Assembly: GCA_036365515.1 (NCBI GenBank)
Contig: CM070873.1
Span: forward strand, 224,083,876 to 224,147,875
Source of the DNA: Torymus aiolomorphi
Taxonomy: Eukaryota > Arthropoda > Insecta > Hymenoptera > Torymidae
Length of the DNA: 64,000 nt
Direction: 5' to 3'
Numbering within the stretch: position 1 is the stretch's first letter; each line of letters starts with the position of its first letter. The notes beneath the pieces are model-generated. The model worked only from the letters and a program-made list of their open reading frames with translations. It was not told the DNA's origin and did no database searches. A program made the translations under genes and the position numbers. Of the stretch, positions 22,834 through 36,700 are shown one piece after another.

Positions 22834-24913
22834 ATGTCCTTAAGAAAATTTATGCATGAAAGAAACAAATATAAAGAAGAACCAAATTTTAAAAAATTAG
22901 CTATTCTGTACCCAGAATTCCGTAAAATTGCAATAACTGTAAGTTTATATTTTATATTACTAGACTTCACATGAAAATTTTTTTACTTAATTAAATGATT
23001 ATTGCAGGATATTACAGGAAAAGTGAAAATTAATTTTAAAGATGCAGAAAGCCTTAGGATTCTGACAAAAACATTACTTAAACATGATTTCAATTTAGAA
23101 GTTGAAATTCCTCCAAATAACTTGGTACCAGCACTTCCTCTACGTTTGAATTACATATTATGGATAGAAGATCTTTTGAAACACAGTGGTATCCATGATT
23201 TAGAATCTACACATGGATTAGATATAGGTATATATTTTAGTACAGCAGGCATGAATGTTACAATAAATAATAATAATTTATTTTTTTGTGTTATTTTTAA
23301 AGGAGCAGGCGCAATTTGTATTTATCCATTACTTTTTTCAAAAATATATAAAAGTAAAATGACTTGTACAGACATTGATCCTGATAGTGTTGATTCTGCC
23401 ATAAAAACTATTAAAAACAATAATATGGAAAGTAATATTAAAGGTAAATTTATCATTTAAATTAACTAATATATTTTGTTTAGAACATAGAATTGTTTTT
23501 ATTCATGATTTAAAAAAAAAATTTAAGAATATTTAGGATTATAATATTGATAGTTACAATTTTTTAAAAATTAAATTAAAAAAGATGTATTTAGATTGAT
23601 TTTAATATTAACAATAACTAATGATATTCAATTAATTTTACAGTAATTTTAGTGAATAAAGAATCTATCCTTAAAGAGGTGTTTCAAGAAAATGAAAGTT
23701 ATTCATTCGTAATGTGCAATCCTCCATTTTTTAAAACAGACAGAGGACTTGGAAAAAAACTAAAGCAAGAGCCTCCTAGAAATGCTCCAACGGGTAATGA
23801 AAAGGAGTTAGAAGTTAGCGGTGGAGAGAGAGAATTTATTTTACGTTTAATTCATGAAAGTCTTGAATATAAAGATAGAATAAAAATTTATACTACAATG
23901 TTTGGACAAAAAAGTAGCTTAGCCTTTCTAAGAGCAGAATTAGTAAAAAATGAAATATTAAATTCAACTTGGACAGAATTTTGTCAAGGGTATACTAAAA
24001 GGTATAATATCTATTATTTTATACTAGATATGTGTGTTTAAAGATAATTTAACATATGAATTACATATAATTCTACATAAATTAGATGGGGTATAGCTTG
24101 GACATTTACTCCAAAGGATAAGGTTGATTTTTCTACTGCACAAGTTATTAGAACAAGAACAGAAGTGTTAAAAATAAAAAAGAATAAGTCTATGGAAATA
24201 ATTTTTCCAGCCAAAGAAAATTTTGATTGTTTAGATAAAGTTGTCAAATCATTAAAAAATTGGATTAGTGAATTAAAAGTCAGTATTAATTTAATATTTA
24301 TAAAACAATTAAGATAATTTTATTTATATTCATATTTTTCTATATTATTTAATCTCCCAAAAATTTTAATTATTAGATTGAGATGAAAGAAATACAATTA
24401 GATGATGAAGATCAACCTTGTTGGGCTTGTCAATTAGTAGGACATGAGGACACATGGACCCATGCAAGAAGAAAAAGACGTATGGCTATGCGTCAAGCTT
24501 TAAAAAAACAACGTACAGAAAATGTAAAATCAGACAATGAACCTAATACATCAGAAATTAATCAATTAAAAACCGTTGATGAAAATGATAAAAGTGAATC
24601 AAGTGATGAAAAACCTTTTGAGCCATTGTTAGTTTGTACCCTTCTTGTTGGAGAAAAAGATGAAAATGATGATGACAAAAGTAGTAGTGAAGATAACAGT
24701 GAAGAAGATACTAATAATAAAAAAATGCTCAGGATTTGCATGTTATATGAAAGTGGAACTGGTGGTAAATTAAGTTTAGAAACTCTTCGTCAATATTTAG
24801 TAAACAAGTTGAATATTCGCGAATACTTTCATAAACAGCATCCAAGTAAACCAAACAAAAAAAAGAGGAAAAAGAAAAAAAACATTATTGATAAAACTTC
24901 TCTAGTCTGTTAA
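22834..24913 (+). CDS. METTL16: METTL16-type RNA N6-adenosine methyltransferase
   Basis: METTL16 (METT-10 in nematodes) methylates adenosine in U6 snRNA and in hairpins of S-adenosylmethionine synthetase mRNA, so it links splicing and SAM supply. Six exons give about 517 residues (562 in human): 22834-22938, 23008-23227, 23303-23443, 23644-24001, 24086-24278 and 24377-24913, with consistent phases. Visible family signatures are MHERNKYKEEPNFKKLAILY, the SAM-binding DIGAGAICIYPLL near residue 107, CTDIDPDSVDSA, the catalytic NPPFF at about 181-185, GGEREFILRLIHESL and TEFCQGYTKRWGIAW. The C-terminal part has an acidic Ser/Asp-rich linker and a weak vertebrate-conserved-region-like segment. It ends in a Lys-rich tail. 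The gene converges on CLUH. Confidence 0.94.
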
Positions 24914-27709
24914 TACAAAGAGTTATAAACTCCAATTAATGTAATTTAAAATTTTGTATACAAAATGATTTTATTTAATGTGGCGACTTTTTACCAAATT
25001 ACATAACATGATATATGTAAATCAGGTATTTAACTTTATTTATAATTAATTCTTATCAGCTAATATCTGTATGGTACAATTTTACTAACAAGTGCAATAC
25101 AATGTTCAATGTAAAGATATAAAGAAAATAGTAATGGCTGATGATACATTCTTCAACCTAAGTTGCTTTGACACTTCTTATCGATCAGTACTGCCGCATT
25201 CGCTATCGAACAATTTTTATTGTAAAATTAACGATGCGAAATAAAGCGTTATAAGTAATTGACAAAATTTAAACTACTTTCAACAATTTTAACGTTAACA
25301 AATAATTGCGCTACATTGGTTTTGAATTCAACAGTCTCTGATCGACAAATGAATTTCAGTTCTATTTAAATTCAGGCCAAACGACTTACGTTTCTTAAAT
25401 TAGGATAAAGCCTGATATTGATTCTGATTATAGTTATAGTCAGTTTCAATTTTTAACTTGAATTCGTCACATTTTTTTGTTTTAACAAAGCGTGCTTTAA
25501 AAAAGGATTAACGTTTTGGTAACAATAATCTTATCAACGCTATAGCTATCTACGATACGCTGCTTATTTCTAAATTGAACACTACAGTAACAGAAATCAG
25601 AAATAACTTTTCATTTCGTTATTTGGTTTTCATTAAAAAACTTTGTATTTTAGCGAGTTAACTATATCACTTTATTGGATTATTTTATTCAAATCTAGAA
25701 GTACGCTCAAAAAATAGAAAAAATCTATACAGAATCAAATGTTCCCTACAAAATTGCAAAAGAATAGTGATTAGCATTAACAACTGAAACAATTACTCTA
25801 GTTCCATAGGTAAGGAACACAAAGTTCAAAATTATTTTCACCACACATACGATAAATTCAACTGGCAGATGAAGGAAGCACTTTTGGTGTCTTTTATATC
25901 AGTAAGTTATTGCATTGTATAATTATGTGATGAAACTGCAGTTTACTCACAAGTAAATAAATTATCTTGAAGCACTGCATTTAATTCGTAATCTCTTTTA
26001 GACGAGAATTAGACGAGAAATTTCGTAGAAAGAATTATATCATTTGTGATCATAGAAAAAGATTATATTTTCTTTTCATTAAGTTTTTCAATTTAATAAA
26101 AATAAAATTATAAAACTAAAACCTTCCAAATATTTATGAATTGTGTTCGAAATGTCTGTTTCGAGGAACGTAAAAATAAAAATTACAAGATCATGATGCT
26201 ACATAGGCTTGTACTAATTTGATTTTTGAAAACTACCTTTACTTCTAATGTACTTTTTATTGTACCAGGGAATTTTTATTTTGGTCATTAAACGAATAAG
26301 GTTCCCTTACTCATAAGTATTCGCAGTCTTTATTATGAATTACGTTGTAAACTGAGCAACCCGAATCGTTTATGATCCCGTCTTAGTATGTCATACATTA
26401 ATGTATGTAATCTCCCCAATGCAATAGTAAAAAAATTAACAAAAAAAAAAAGAAAAACAAAATTATGAATGAAAAATGAATAAAAGCTTGTGTAACAACT
26501 CTGTTCGCAGTCATTTACAAAGAGATATAACAACTATACGTAAGAATCACACGAGTTTCATTTGTTCGGCCATAAGGAAAAAACCTACTTGTACGACATT
26601 ATCGTATATTTGTCTGCGAATAAGAGTGCGATTTCACGAAGGTACGATAAAAATGTGTAGAACGGTAACGTATAAAAATCGTTATAACAGTTTGTAAAAA
26701 TACTTTGAAACTGATATTGTAATAATTTTTTATATAATCAGTTTGTATTTTTACAACCGCAATGTTTTTTACCTTATATCCTGGCTAAGAAATTTTTTTC
26801 GATAAAATATATTTTAGAATAGATAATATCACTTATATTGCTCTTATTTTCACTTGGTTTAAACAATAATAAAATAATAACGCTCAAAAGCGTTATTGTT
26901 TTAAAAATCGGTTCCTTAATTTAGTAAAAATATTAAACAAAAAAGATCGAATGAATGATTCAACCTTTTTCATTTCTAGAAAAGAAACATATCAATATTA
27001 AAAAATCTTTTTATCTAGTAAAATTATACTTATGTTTTAAGAGTTTAATTTTTTTATATGAAAATTTCTTAACCTGGTGACACAGTATTTATATTCGTAC
27101 CTACCCGAAATTCACATATTAACAACACTACTTTTCGCAGCATGGCACTTGCAGATTCTCAGCATTCGTCATCGATAACAAAATTAACATGTGTATGTAC
27201 TGCACCGAAAATCGATACATACAAAATTTTCAAAAGGTCCGCTACGTAAACGGATTACTTTATGCTTCTCTTTTTCCACAATCGAGCACTTGCTTGCTTT
27301 TTTCTTTATCATCAAACATACAGTAGGGAACGTGCAAAATTTAATAATTTTCATTTTAATAGTTATTAAAAAGAATATTAATTTAATTCTATCAACTTAT
27401 CAAAAATAGAACCTCGATTCTTTAATTTCATGCAAAAGTATTTAACATGTTGAATTATCTAATTAATTCAACATAATCGTTTTGAAGTAAATGCAATATA
27501 CTTTTATCTTAAATTTTTAGATATTTTTAAAACACCTTCAAACCATCGTATAAAAATTTAATATTATTATGTAACTATCAATGAAAAAAATATTGACAAA
27601 TCAAAAATCAAAATTTATGCAAGTTCCCTATTACAAAGACTAGGATGTACGCTTATTGAAAATCATGATAAAAATGACGCCAGCACAAATTCGTGCAAGG
27701 GCCTTAAGC
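24914..27709. other. 2.8-kb convergent intergenic region
   Basis: This lies between the stop codons of METTL16 (+) and CLUH (-). It probably contains both 3' untranslated regions. It is AT-rich, with no gene, RNA or prominent repeat that I can support. Confidence 0.45.
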
Positions 27710-30700
27710 TCAACTCTTATCAGCCTCGGTTGTCTCCTTTTTTTCCTCGTCGTTCTTTGTCTTATCATCCTCCAACGCAGTTATCGTCGCCAGAGGCTGA
27801 CGTTTCGCGATTTCAACCTTAAAGTTCTCGATGTCCTGCTGACTAATTTGCACAAAAAGTATACCGTTAATGACGTTGAGCATATCGAGGACGGAACCCA
27901 TGCTTGGTGGCTGGATCTGTATTGGAGGCAGACTGACTCCGGCTTTGCCCGTGTAAATTTCATTCATTTTCTTCTGAAGAACAACTGCCTGCTGCGTGAG
28001 ATGTCGCAGACAATCACTACTCTCCTTTGTCTTTTCGTGATCTTCTCCGAGTTGTTGCTTGTAGATTGCATAGGTTTCCTTTTCATTGTTAAGAGCCGCT
28101 CGGAAATCGCCCATGCAGGATTGAGTTCGAGCCACGAGATGGTACGATACAGCAACTTTGAGCGAGCGTGGTCCATGGTAGCGCAGATTTAGAGCAAGAG
28201 CGTGCTCCAGGAAGCGGAGCGAGAGTTCGTACTCGCCAACCGCGTGCAGAATCAATGAAATATTACTCTACAAATTAAAAAAATAAATTAATAATAAAAA
28301 AAACATTGACCTTGTTTGCTACTAAAACAGACAATGCTAATATAGAAACGAATTCATAGATTTAATTTATTTGTTAATTAATTTATTAATTTTACAATAA
28401 TATATTACTTACATCAAGTAATGCTACTTCTGGATGGTCTTCACCACAAACAAGTAATGAAAGATATCTAGCCCTGTATAAAAGTCTTAAGGATGCGGAA
28501 ACTTGACCGTTAGCAAACGCATATAAGGCCATATGAATCTAAACAGAAAACAAATATTACGTTTTAATAAATGGTTATTACTTTGGTAATTTCCCTTCTT
28601 AAAAAAGTGATGACCGGAAGAAGTGAAGTCTCTATAGATTTGATCTGTGATTGGCTCTTGGATAAAAGGCGCGAGAATTTAAAATTAAATATGCATTTTT
28701 ATTTAATAATTAGGTATTATATATTGGATTATTTATTAGAATGAAAATGATTAAAGTAAAAAGTATTAAATAAATAATAATCAAATTAATGTGGGTTGCA
28801 GCTTAAAAAAAAAATAACATGTTTTAATTATTTGTTAGAGTAATGGCCAGAAGTAGAAAAGTATTTCAAAACACAATACGATTAATTATTGAATTGCACG
28901 GTAAAATTCAAAACAATAAGCAATGTTTTAATCTTAGAAGAATTAATTATGTTCATTTTATTCTTTATTTAATACTTCACGAAAAAAAAGAAAATATTTG
29001 AATAAGCTCATAGTTTCTAGCCTCAAAATTTTGTATTCGTTAAGAGTAAATTTACTACCGTATTAAATCAATTATTAAAGATGCATCAAAATTAAAAGAA
29101 AAAGATTTCCGGCTTATAAGGAATAAATTATTCTTTGCATGTTTAAGAAAAAAAGTACGTAGAGCACGCGCAGCGCGCATGGATTTGGCTAGTTTATAAT
29201 TAATTTTAATTAAAAATATATGTTACACTTACATATTCAGTGATTGTATATGGGTGGTCGATACCATTGACTCTCTCCGACATAAGGACGGCTTTTTGCT
29301 GAAGAGCGAGAGCTTCCGCGTGATCACCCATAATGTAGTTTAATCTTGCAAGCATACGAAGACATTGTGCAATTTCAGGATGCATAGCACCATAAACATT
29401 GTTCAACAAATTAAGGGCTTCGTTGATCAGTTCGTAACCGTCCTTTAAGTATCCCTGCTGTATCTTGTTCTGACCTGTAGTGTAGAAATTGTAGGCGTCG
29501 CTAGCCTATTGATTGAAACAATTCATAATATTTTCAATATTAAAACAAAACTGTTTTATGCAAAAAGGGATTTTAATGTTTCAAACTTACCCTAGGATTA
29601 ATGTGTTTAACAACGGGGAAAATGTTGAGAATGTCTTCTTCAAAGAAGGTGGCACGATTTTTATTTTCAAAATTGTATTCTCTCAACAAAATCTGAATGC
29701 CTGTTTTGGCACAAAACGCTCGCAACAAAGAAATCTTTTGTAGCTGGAAGTTATCGATCGTTGCGTCAAAAGACTCAGATGTAGGTGCTTCCCAATCATA
29801 ATAGCTTTTTAGTTCAGCTTTAATTTGCTGCCAAAGTGACTTTGATGTTAAAGAAGCCCATTCGACCTCGGATTGCTGGGGTCCGTTATTGCGACCTTTT
29901 CTCTTATTACGGCGTTTCGCTGTTTTACTTTGCAATTCCTCCAAATTCTGTTGTGGGTGAATAGCTTGCGCAGACGAAAGGAAACAATTCAAGAAATGGC
30001 TAACGGCGGCTGATAGGCTCATCAGTTCAGCTCCCTATTGTAATATATATGTTTACTTTTAAGAAATAATCATTCAAATATAATTTCAAATAACTGGTAT
30101 AACATTGGTAATGAAAATGATCAAAGTTTTGAAAAATATTATTACCTGCATGTAAGAAGTAAAAATGTGTTTTGTTGCTCTTAGTATCAGCTCGGAAACT
30201 GCAATTCGATGAAGGTACTGTAGTTGAGGAACTGCGGCCAGCATAGTTGCTAGTTTACCAAGATATCTAATATTGATTCCTCTTCCATGCAATGATTCCG
30301 ACAAACTATAACCATCCATTGCAGCTGGAGTATGATCTAGGCATTCACGAATCTATAATAAGAAATACAAACTTATAGTTACAGTATTATTTAAATTCAA
30401 ATATTTATACACTTTTAATGTAAATACATTATTGAATAAATATACAGTTATTTTTTGTAATACTTTGTGTGCAGATTGACTTACAAATGTTGGAATCTGT
30501 ACTGTCAATAAGAAATCAGCGGCATCTTTAATGAGTTGTTTTTGTTTTTTCAAGGCTGATCCACTAGGATCTGGATGATGTACTCCCGGTGAGAAAACAT
30601 CTGGATTAAATCTAATATCAAATTCTGCTTCGCGTAAGCTACCGACTGCTGCAGCCGCTCTGCGAACTACTTCTTTTGTACTTTCTTCCACTGAAACATA

Positions 30701-33700
30701 ACATGATTATTTATGATAAGTTTTTTAATTGCAATACAAAAAAATTACTTTAATAATAATTCTTACGCTCTTTCTTCTCTCCAGATGTGATTGAGTCTGT
30801 AATACTATCAACAATTTTCTTGGCTTCATCAGCTTCCATTGCACTGCTTGAAGAATCTTCTTTATTACTGTCAACAACAGTTTCATTATGTTGCTCTTCT
30901 TTCTTTTCTTCCTCTTTTTTTTCTTCCTATAACAAACATTAAATTTCGATTAGATATAAAATGCATTACAATGACAATTTTTATAAAAAGAATTTTTCGT
31001 GCTCACTTTTGCAGTAATTTCTTTATCCTTTTGAGCACGTTTGGCGGATGTTAATTGTTGCAAATGCACTGCAGCATGTTTGATAAACTGAACGTATCTC
31101 GCTTCTACGAAAGAATCGATCAATTCTTGACGTAGACAAGCTAATTTGTGCTTATGTTCAATGGGGAAGCCAAGTGCGCGAGCTTCTTTACTTAATTCAA
31201 CGCCTTCAACTGAAAATTAATGCATCAAATGAATTATCATTATGTACTATTTTTTAGCACCATTAACAGTTTCAGAAAATTTAAGTGCCATAGCATTTAC
31301 TGTTGATACAATGATTATTAAAATAACATACGTTTTAAGAAATTGACATCAGGCGGAAAAGTTCGTAATAGGTCCAAAACATAGTGACGAGAGTCATTGC
31401 CAATAATACCCTTGCATTCAACGCTACTGCAAAGGTCGATTTCTTCACTAGCTTCGTTAATAACTTTGTGCGGTGCGATTTTCAATTGCAAACCAGCTTT
31501 AGTGAGCTATATTTAATATAATTTTAGATGAATAAACGTTTTATTGGCGTTAATTGTAAAATACATTTTTATAATTAAACTTACGAATTCGAGATACTTC
31601 GGATGAGTAAGAACAGTTTTCCCAAAATCAATAGATCCATAAACTACAGATTGTTCTTGTTCACGCTCCAAAATTCCTGGAATAATGGACTGTGCTGTGA
31701 CTCTGTACCCTCTAAAATGAAAAGTATTTTTGAGTTAATATTTGACAATAATGTAACGAAGGCAAAATGAAATTCAATGAAGAATGAAACTCACCTGTAA
31801 TCTATGACGACAGTTCCAAGGGTATAGAGACCAGGGAGATCAACTGCTGCGTACACCTTGACACCCAAAAGATCGTTGCGAGGCGCGACGAAGGCGGCAG
31901 CATCACCTCCAAGTTCCTTATAATGGTCACGAACGTCGAAGCCGAGGGAGAAGAATATATTGTTCCAGATGAACATTTGCATCTTGGGCTCCTCGCCTGG
32001 ATTGATAGCCATGACATTGCCATCGATTACAGCTACTGCGCCTCGTGTTGCCGCTGCTACGAAGTCACTGTGAACCTAGAATTGACGAATAACTGATGCA
32101 AAATAGTGGCAGAAACTTTGGGTAAAAATTTCTTTGCAAAAGCCGTAAACTTATTTTTTACTTTTATTACGTTGATAATATTAAGATAAACTTTTTAAAT
32201 ACAATTTAAATTACCTTGAATATCGCCCGTTCTCTCAACAGCCTTTCTGGCAAATTTTTGCGCGGTAATTCTCTCGTAGTTTGCAACTCTTCATTCCAAT
32301 CCCTAGTTTGACCCGGAATATGTTCTTCGTAGCCAAGTTTCGAAGAAAATGCTATCGAAATACAATGCACCGATTAGTAAAAATATACCGATCAAAGTAA
32401 ACTTTTTGATGAAAGAAAGGGAAATGAAATAGAATACTCACTGTCCTCAGCACGAATGGCATCGATAGTGTGTTCCAGTATGGGCGCGCACCAGGCGTAG
32501 ATCTGATACGGCGTGGCGACTCTCTCGAAGGGATGGCGTTGGGTGCGACGACGCTGCATCGCGGCGAAGCCTCGCTTGAACGCCGGACTCAGCTGGTTCA
32601 GCAGTTCGATAAGACTATGGCAGAGGTGGCTAGGCGCAGCTGGTTTCGGGTTAAACGTGTCCTTGGTAGATTGGTTGACGAAGAATCCGCGGGCGCAGGC
32701 GGTGAGATAATACTGCTTGTCCTCCAGAGTGACAACGTGTAGGTACATCAGATCGCCATGTAGCTTTCGGTAGCCCGGCGGTGGATTCCATCCTGATGTC
32801 GTTAGCACCTTGGAAGTTAAATTTTTTACATAAGAAAAGTTAATGCTAGAATAATCAATGATAACCAAAGTCCAGACTGAAATTTCTCATGAAGAATCAC
32901 AGTCTCAAAAAAGTTAAATCATCGATTCATGTAGTCATGTGTAATAAAATCTTTAAATAACACAGGTCCATAAATAGAAGTGGCTGGTCCAGCGTGTCAG
33001 AACATATAGTATTGTTATGTACTCTGAGCTACTAAACCCAGATCTTCGAGAAATATCACAGAAGGGAAAACCTTATATAAATGACTTAAAATTTTATTTT
33101 AATATTTCTCGAAGAAGACAAATCGTATGCATATGATTCATAATGGATTGTGTAGAACGTGGCTAGTAATATACAACACCACTGGACTGATAAAACTAAA
33201 TTGAGGTCATTTCTGGGCTTAGTAGCTCAGAATACATAACAATACTAAGGTCTGACCTGCCGGACCAGCCACTTTTCTTTTCTTCCTTTTATGGGCCTGT
33301 ACAATCAAAGATGGGTGAAATTCATTTATCGATATTTTTTCATCAGAGCGCTCATTATACCTTCAGACAAGGTGGGCACTTTTGTTCCTTGGCCTGTGGC
33401 TGGAGCGGCAGGAGCGGTCTGTCCTTGCAACCAGGTATAATGTAGTCGGGCGGTGTGCAGTCTACCGAATCCCCCCTCGCCTTCTTCTTCTCGAGGATGT
33501 CGCCGTTGGTGACGACGTTGAGGAAGGATAGGCTGCTACACTCGACACCGTTGTACGCGTCTCCGGGATCGACGGACTTGAGCAAGTCGCGCACGTGCCT
33601 GACGTGGATGCGCGCCTCTCGCATCGTGTATGGCTCCTCGACCACCTTGATCACCGAGCCCTCCTTCAGGCCCTCGATGTTCTTCAGCTCAGCGAAGTTG

Positions 33701-36700
33701 TCGAGGGTGTTGCCGTCGAGCTGCAGCGAGAAACACGTGCGGTGGCACGTGTCCTCGCGGTCCATCAGCAGCTGATGAATCTCCTGAACGGGGATATAAA
33801 GGTTCAGAATGGTTTTTCAATATATATTGTATTGTTTTTTATGCGAATTAAAAATAAATAAATAAAATCATTACGGTACAGTAACGCAAGTCCACAAAAT
33901 AAGAAAGTGATTTGCGCGATGGAGTAGACTGCGATATTCCGATGCATTTTGGCCCTTTGAAGCCGAATATGACCTTAGTTTTTGCACTGCACGTCAGAAT
34001 TTTAAGATACTTACCTCTAACTTTAGTGATATTATACAGTACCAATGATCTGTTACAGAATCCACTTTGAATCATCCGAATAAGATTTTTTTTCTTGGAG
34101 AAACATTAAATTAATAATTGAGTCATATGAGTAAATTTTTCCTTCTTTAAGATTAATGTCTGAAAATTTCGATTTGATATTTCGCAAAGGAGAACAATCG
34201 TATTCAGATGATCTAAAATGGATTCTATACTAGATTAAGATTCTAAAAATACAACTGACCAAATTGTTATTTATTATTAATACTTAATGAGAAAGAAAGG
34301 TGTGGTTTGTTTAGTATATATTTAATAATCTCAAATAAAAAGTGTACATGAGAATTACAACTTGGGCATGCGACCGCTTAGTTCGCTTGGCGTGAGCCGA
34401 CTAACAGCACCGCATGGCGCTCCTAATTAGTAAAAATCCAATCTATAGAGGGCGCGCATCCCTCATTGACGAGTGTGTGGTTTCTACTCAAACGCTATTA
34501 TTTACGACACTCCCACTTAGAAAGCACATATTTGCGATCTTACAATTTACATTTTGCAAATACCGATATCGTTACGTAAACGCTCAAAATTTTCTCTCGA
34601 CAATCCTTTTGTGAAAATATCGGCCTGCTGATTTTTTGAACATACATATTTAATCATATAAAAATTTTCATGATACCTTTCTCGAATAAAATTGTACTTA
34701 ACATCAATATGTTTTGTTCTACAATGAAATTGCGGATTTTTAATTATTTTTATCGTACTCTGATTGTCAATGTAAAGTACCGGGGTTTGAAAACTACAAT
34801 CAATTATCTCACGAAGTACTCTATCTAGCCATATTAATTGTTGTACAGCTCCGCAGGCAGCGATAAATTCAGATTCTGTCGTTGACAATGCAACCGATTT
34901 TTGTTTTTTAGAACTCCATGAAATTATATCATTTCCTAATTTTATTACGTATCCTGACGTTGATCTACGCGTTTCATATTCGCCTGCGAAATCTGCATCG
35001 CTATATGCATTAAATTGTACATGTTTACTTAAATTATTGTTTCCATAAACTATACCATAATCTAATGTGCCTTTTAAATATCTTATTAAACGTTTTACGC
35101 AATTCCAATGACCTTGTGCAGGTTTATCTGCATATCTACTTAAAACTCCCACTGAAAATGATATATCAGGTCTACTAACAATTGCTAAAAACATTAAACT
35201 ACCGATAGCCTCTTTGTACGGTATATTGCTTAAAATATTATCATTTTCGAAATTTTCTAATTTTGTTTGTGGATCGAACGGTGTACATACTTCATTTGCA
35301 TTTTCCATATTAAATCGTTTTACAATTGTTTTTACAAATTCACTTTGATTAATAAATAAGCATCCGTTCGCCAAACGAGTTATCTCTATCCCTAGGAATA
35401 CATTTAATTTACAAATAGTCATTCTAAAATCTTTTTGCAAATGCGAAATTAGATTTTGAATTTTTTGTTTATTTTTACAAGCAATTATACCATCGTCAAC
35501 ATGTATAGTTAACATAATCTTTTCTGTTTTATCTTTGCTCACAAATAAGCAAGGATCAGCATTCGTTGCGTATATATTAAATAATTCTAAATGTTTAACA
35601 AATTTTTCATTCCAACATTTAGCAGATTGTTTTAGTCCATATAAACTTTTATCTAGTTTACAAATCTCGTTTTTACCATTTGAAAATCCCTGAGGCTGAT
35701 ACATATAAATAATTTCCTTCAATTTTCCATATAAAAATGCTGCTATTACATCAAATTGTACAAGATACATTCTTTCGCTTGCAGCAACGGATAAAAATAT
35801 TCTAATTGAGTCGTGTCGGGCTACTGGACTAAAAGTCTCATAATAGTCAATACCTGAACGTTGTTCATCCCCTCTAGCTACTAATCTAGCTTTATAAATT
35901 TTATCGCCATTCTCTTTATTTGTTTTTGTTGAAAAAACCCATCGATTTTTTAAAATTTTAACATTACTCGGAGCTTTTACATACTTCCATGTACTATTTT
36001 TAAGTAAGGAGTCAAATTCGACTTTCATAGCTTGTTTCCATTTATGCGCATCTTTACTATTTATTGCATCATTATAATTTGTTGGATTACTTATTTGGCA
36101 CATAAATAATTCTTCAATATCAAAATTATCATCATATATCAAAGGAATTCCTAGTCTTTCTGGTTGTCGATTTATATTACGTGAACGCAAATTATAGCTT
36201 TCATTTTCGTTGTTGTTTACAGGATTTTCCATTACAATATTTTCATCATTTTCGTGAAGACTTTGTTCACTTACATTACTTAAAACATCATCACGATTTT
36301 CTAAATTTACATCAAAATTATTTTCAGCTTGTTCTACTAATTGTTCATTAAAATTGTTTTGATTGTATTCAATACTCTGTTCATCGTAATTATTTTGTAT
36401 TTGTTCAACAATTTGTTCATTTTGATCATTCTCAACATTTTCAATTATTTGTTCATTACGATTGTTTTCTATATTTTCAATTATTTGTTCATTATAATTA
36501 TTTTCTACATTTTCAATTATTTGTTCATTTCGATTATTTTCTTCATGAATGTTGTTTTCATTTTGATTCATATTTTTTAAAGACAATTTGTTTTCAAAAT
36601 TCAATATTTTTACATAATAATATTTATCTTTTTCTATCTTTACATGAGATTTTTCTAATTCGTTTAAAAAAATTACATCTCGATGTAATTTTATCTCTTT

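Noticed and set aside
27656..28192. 178-codon open frame on the plus strand
   Set aside because: It lies exactly opposite the last CLUH exon, which has clear family similarity. The plus-strand frame is a shadow.
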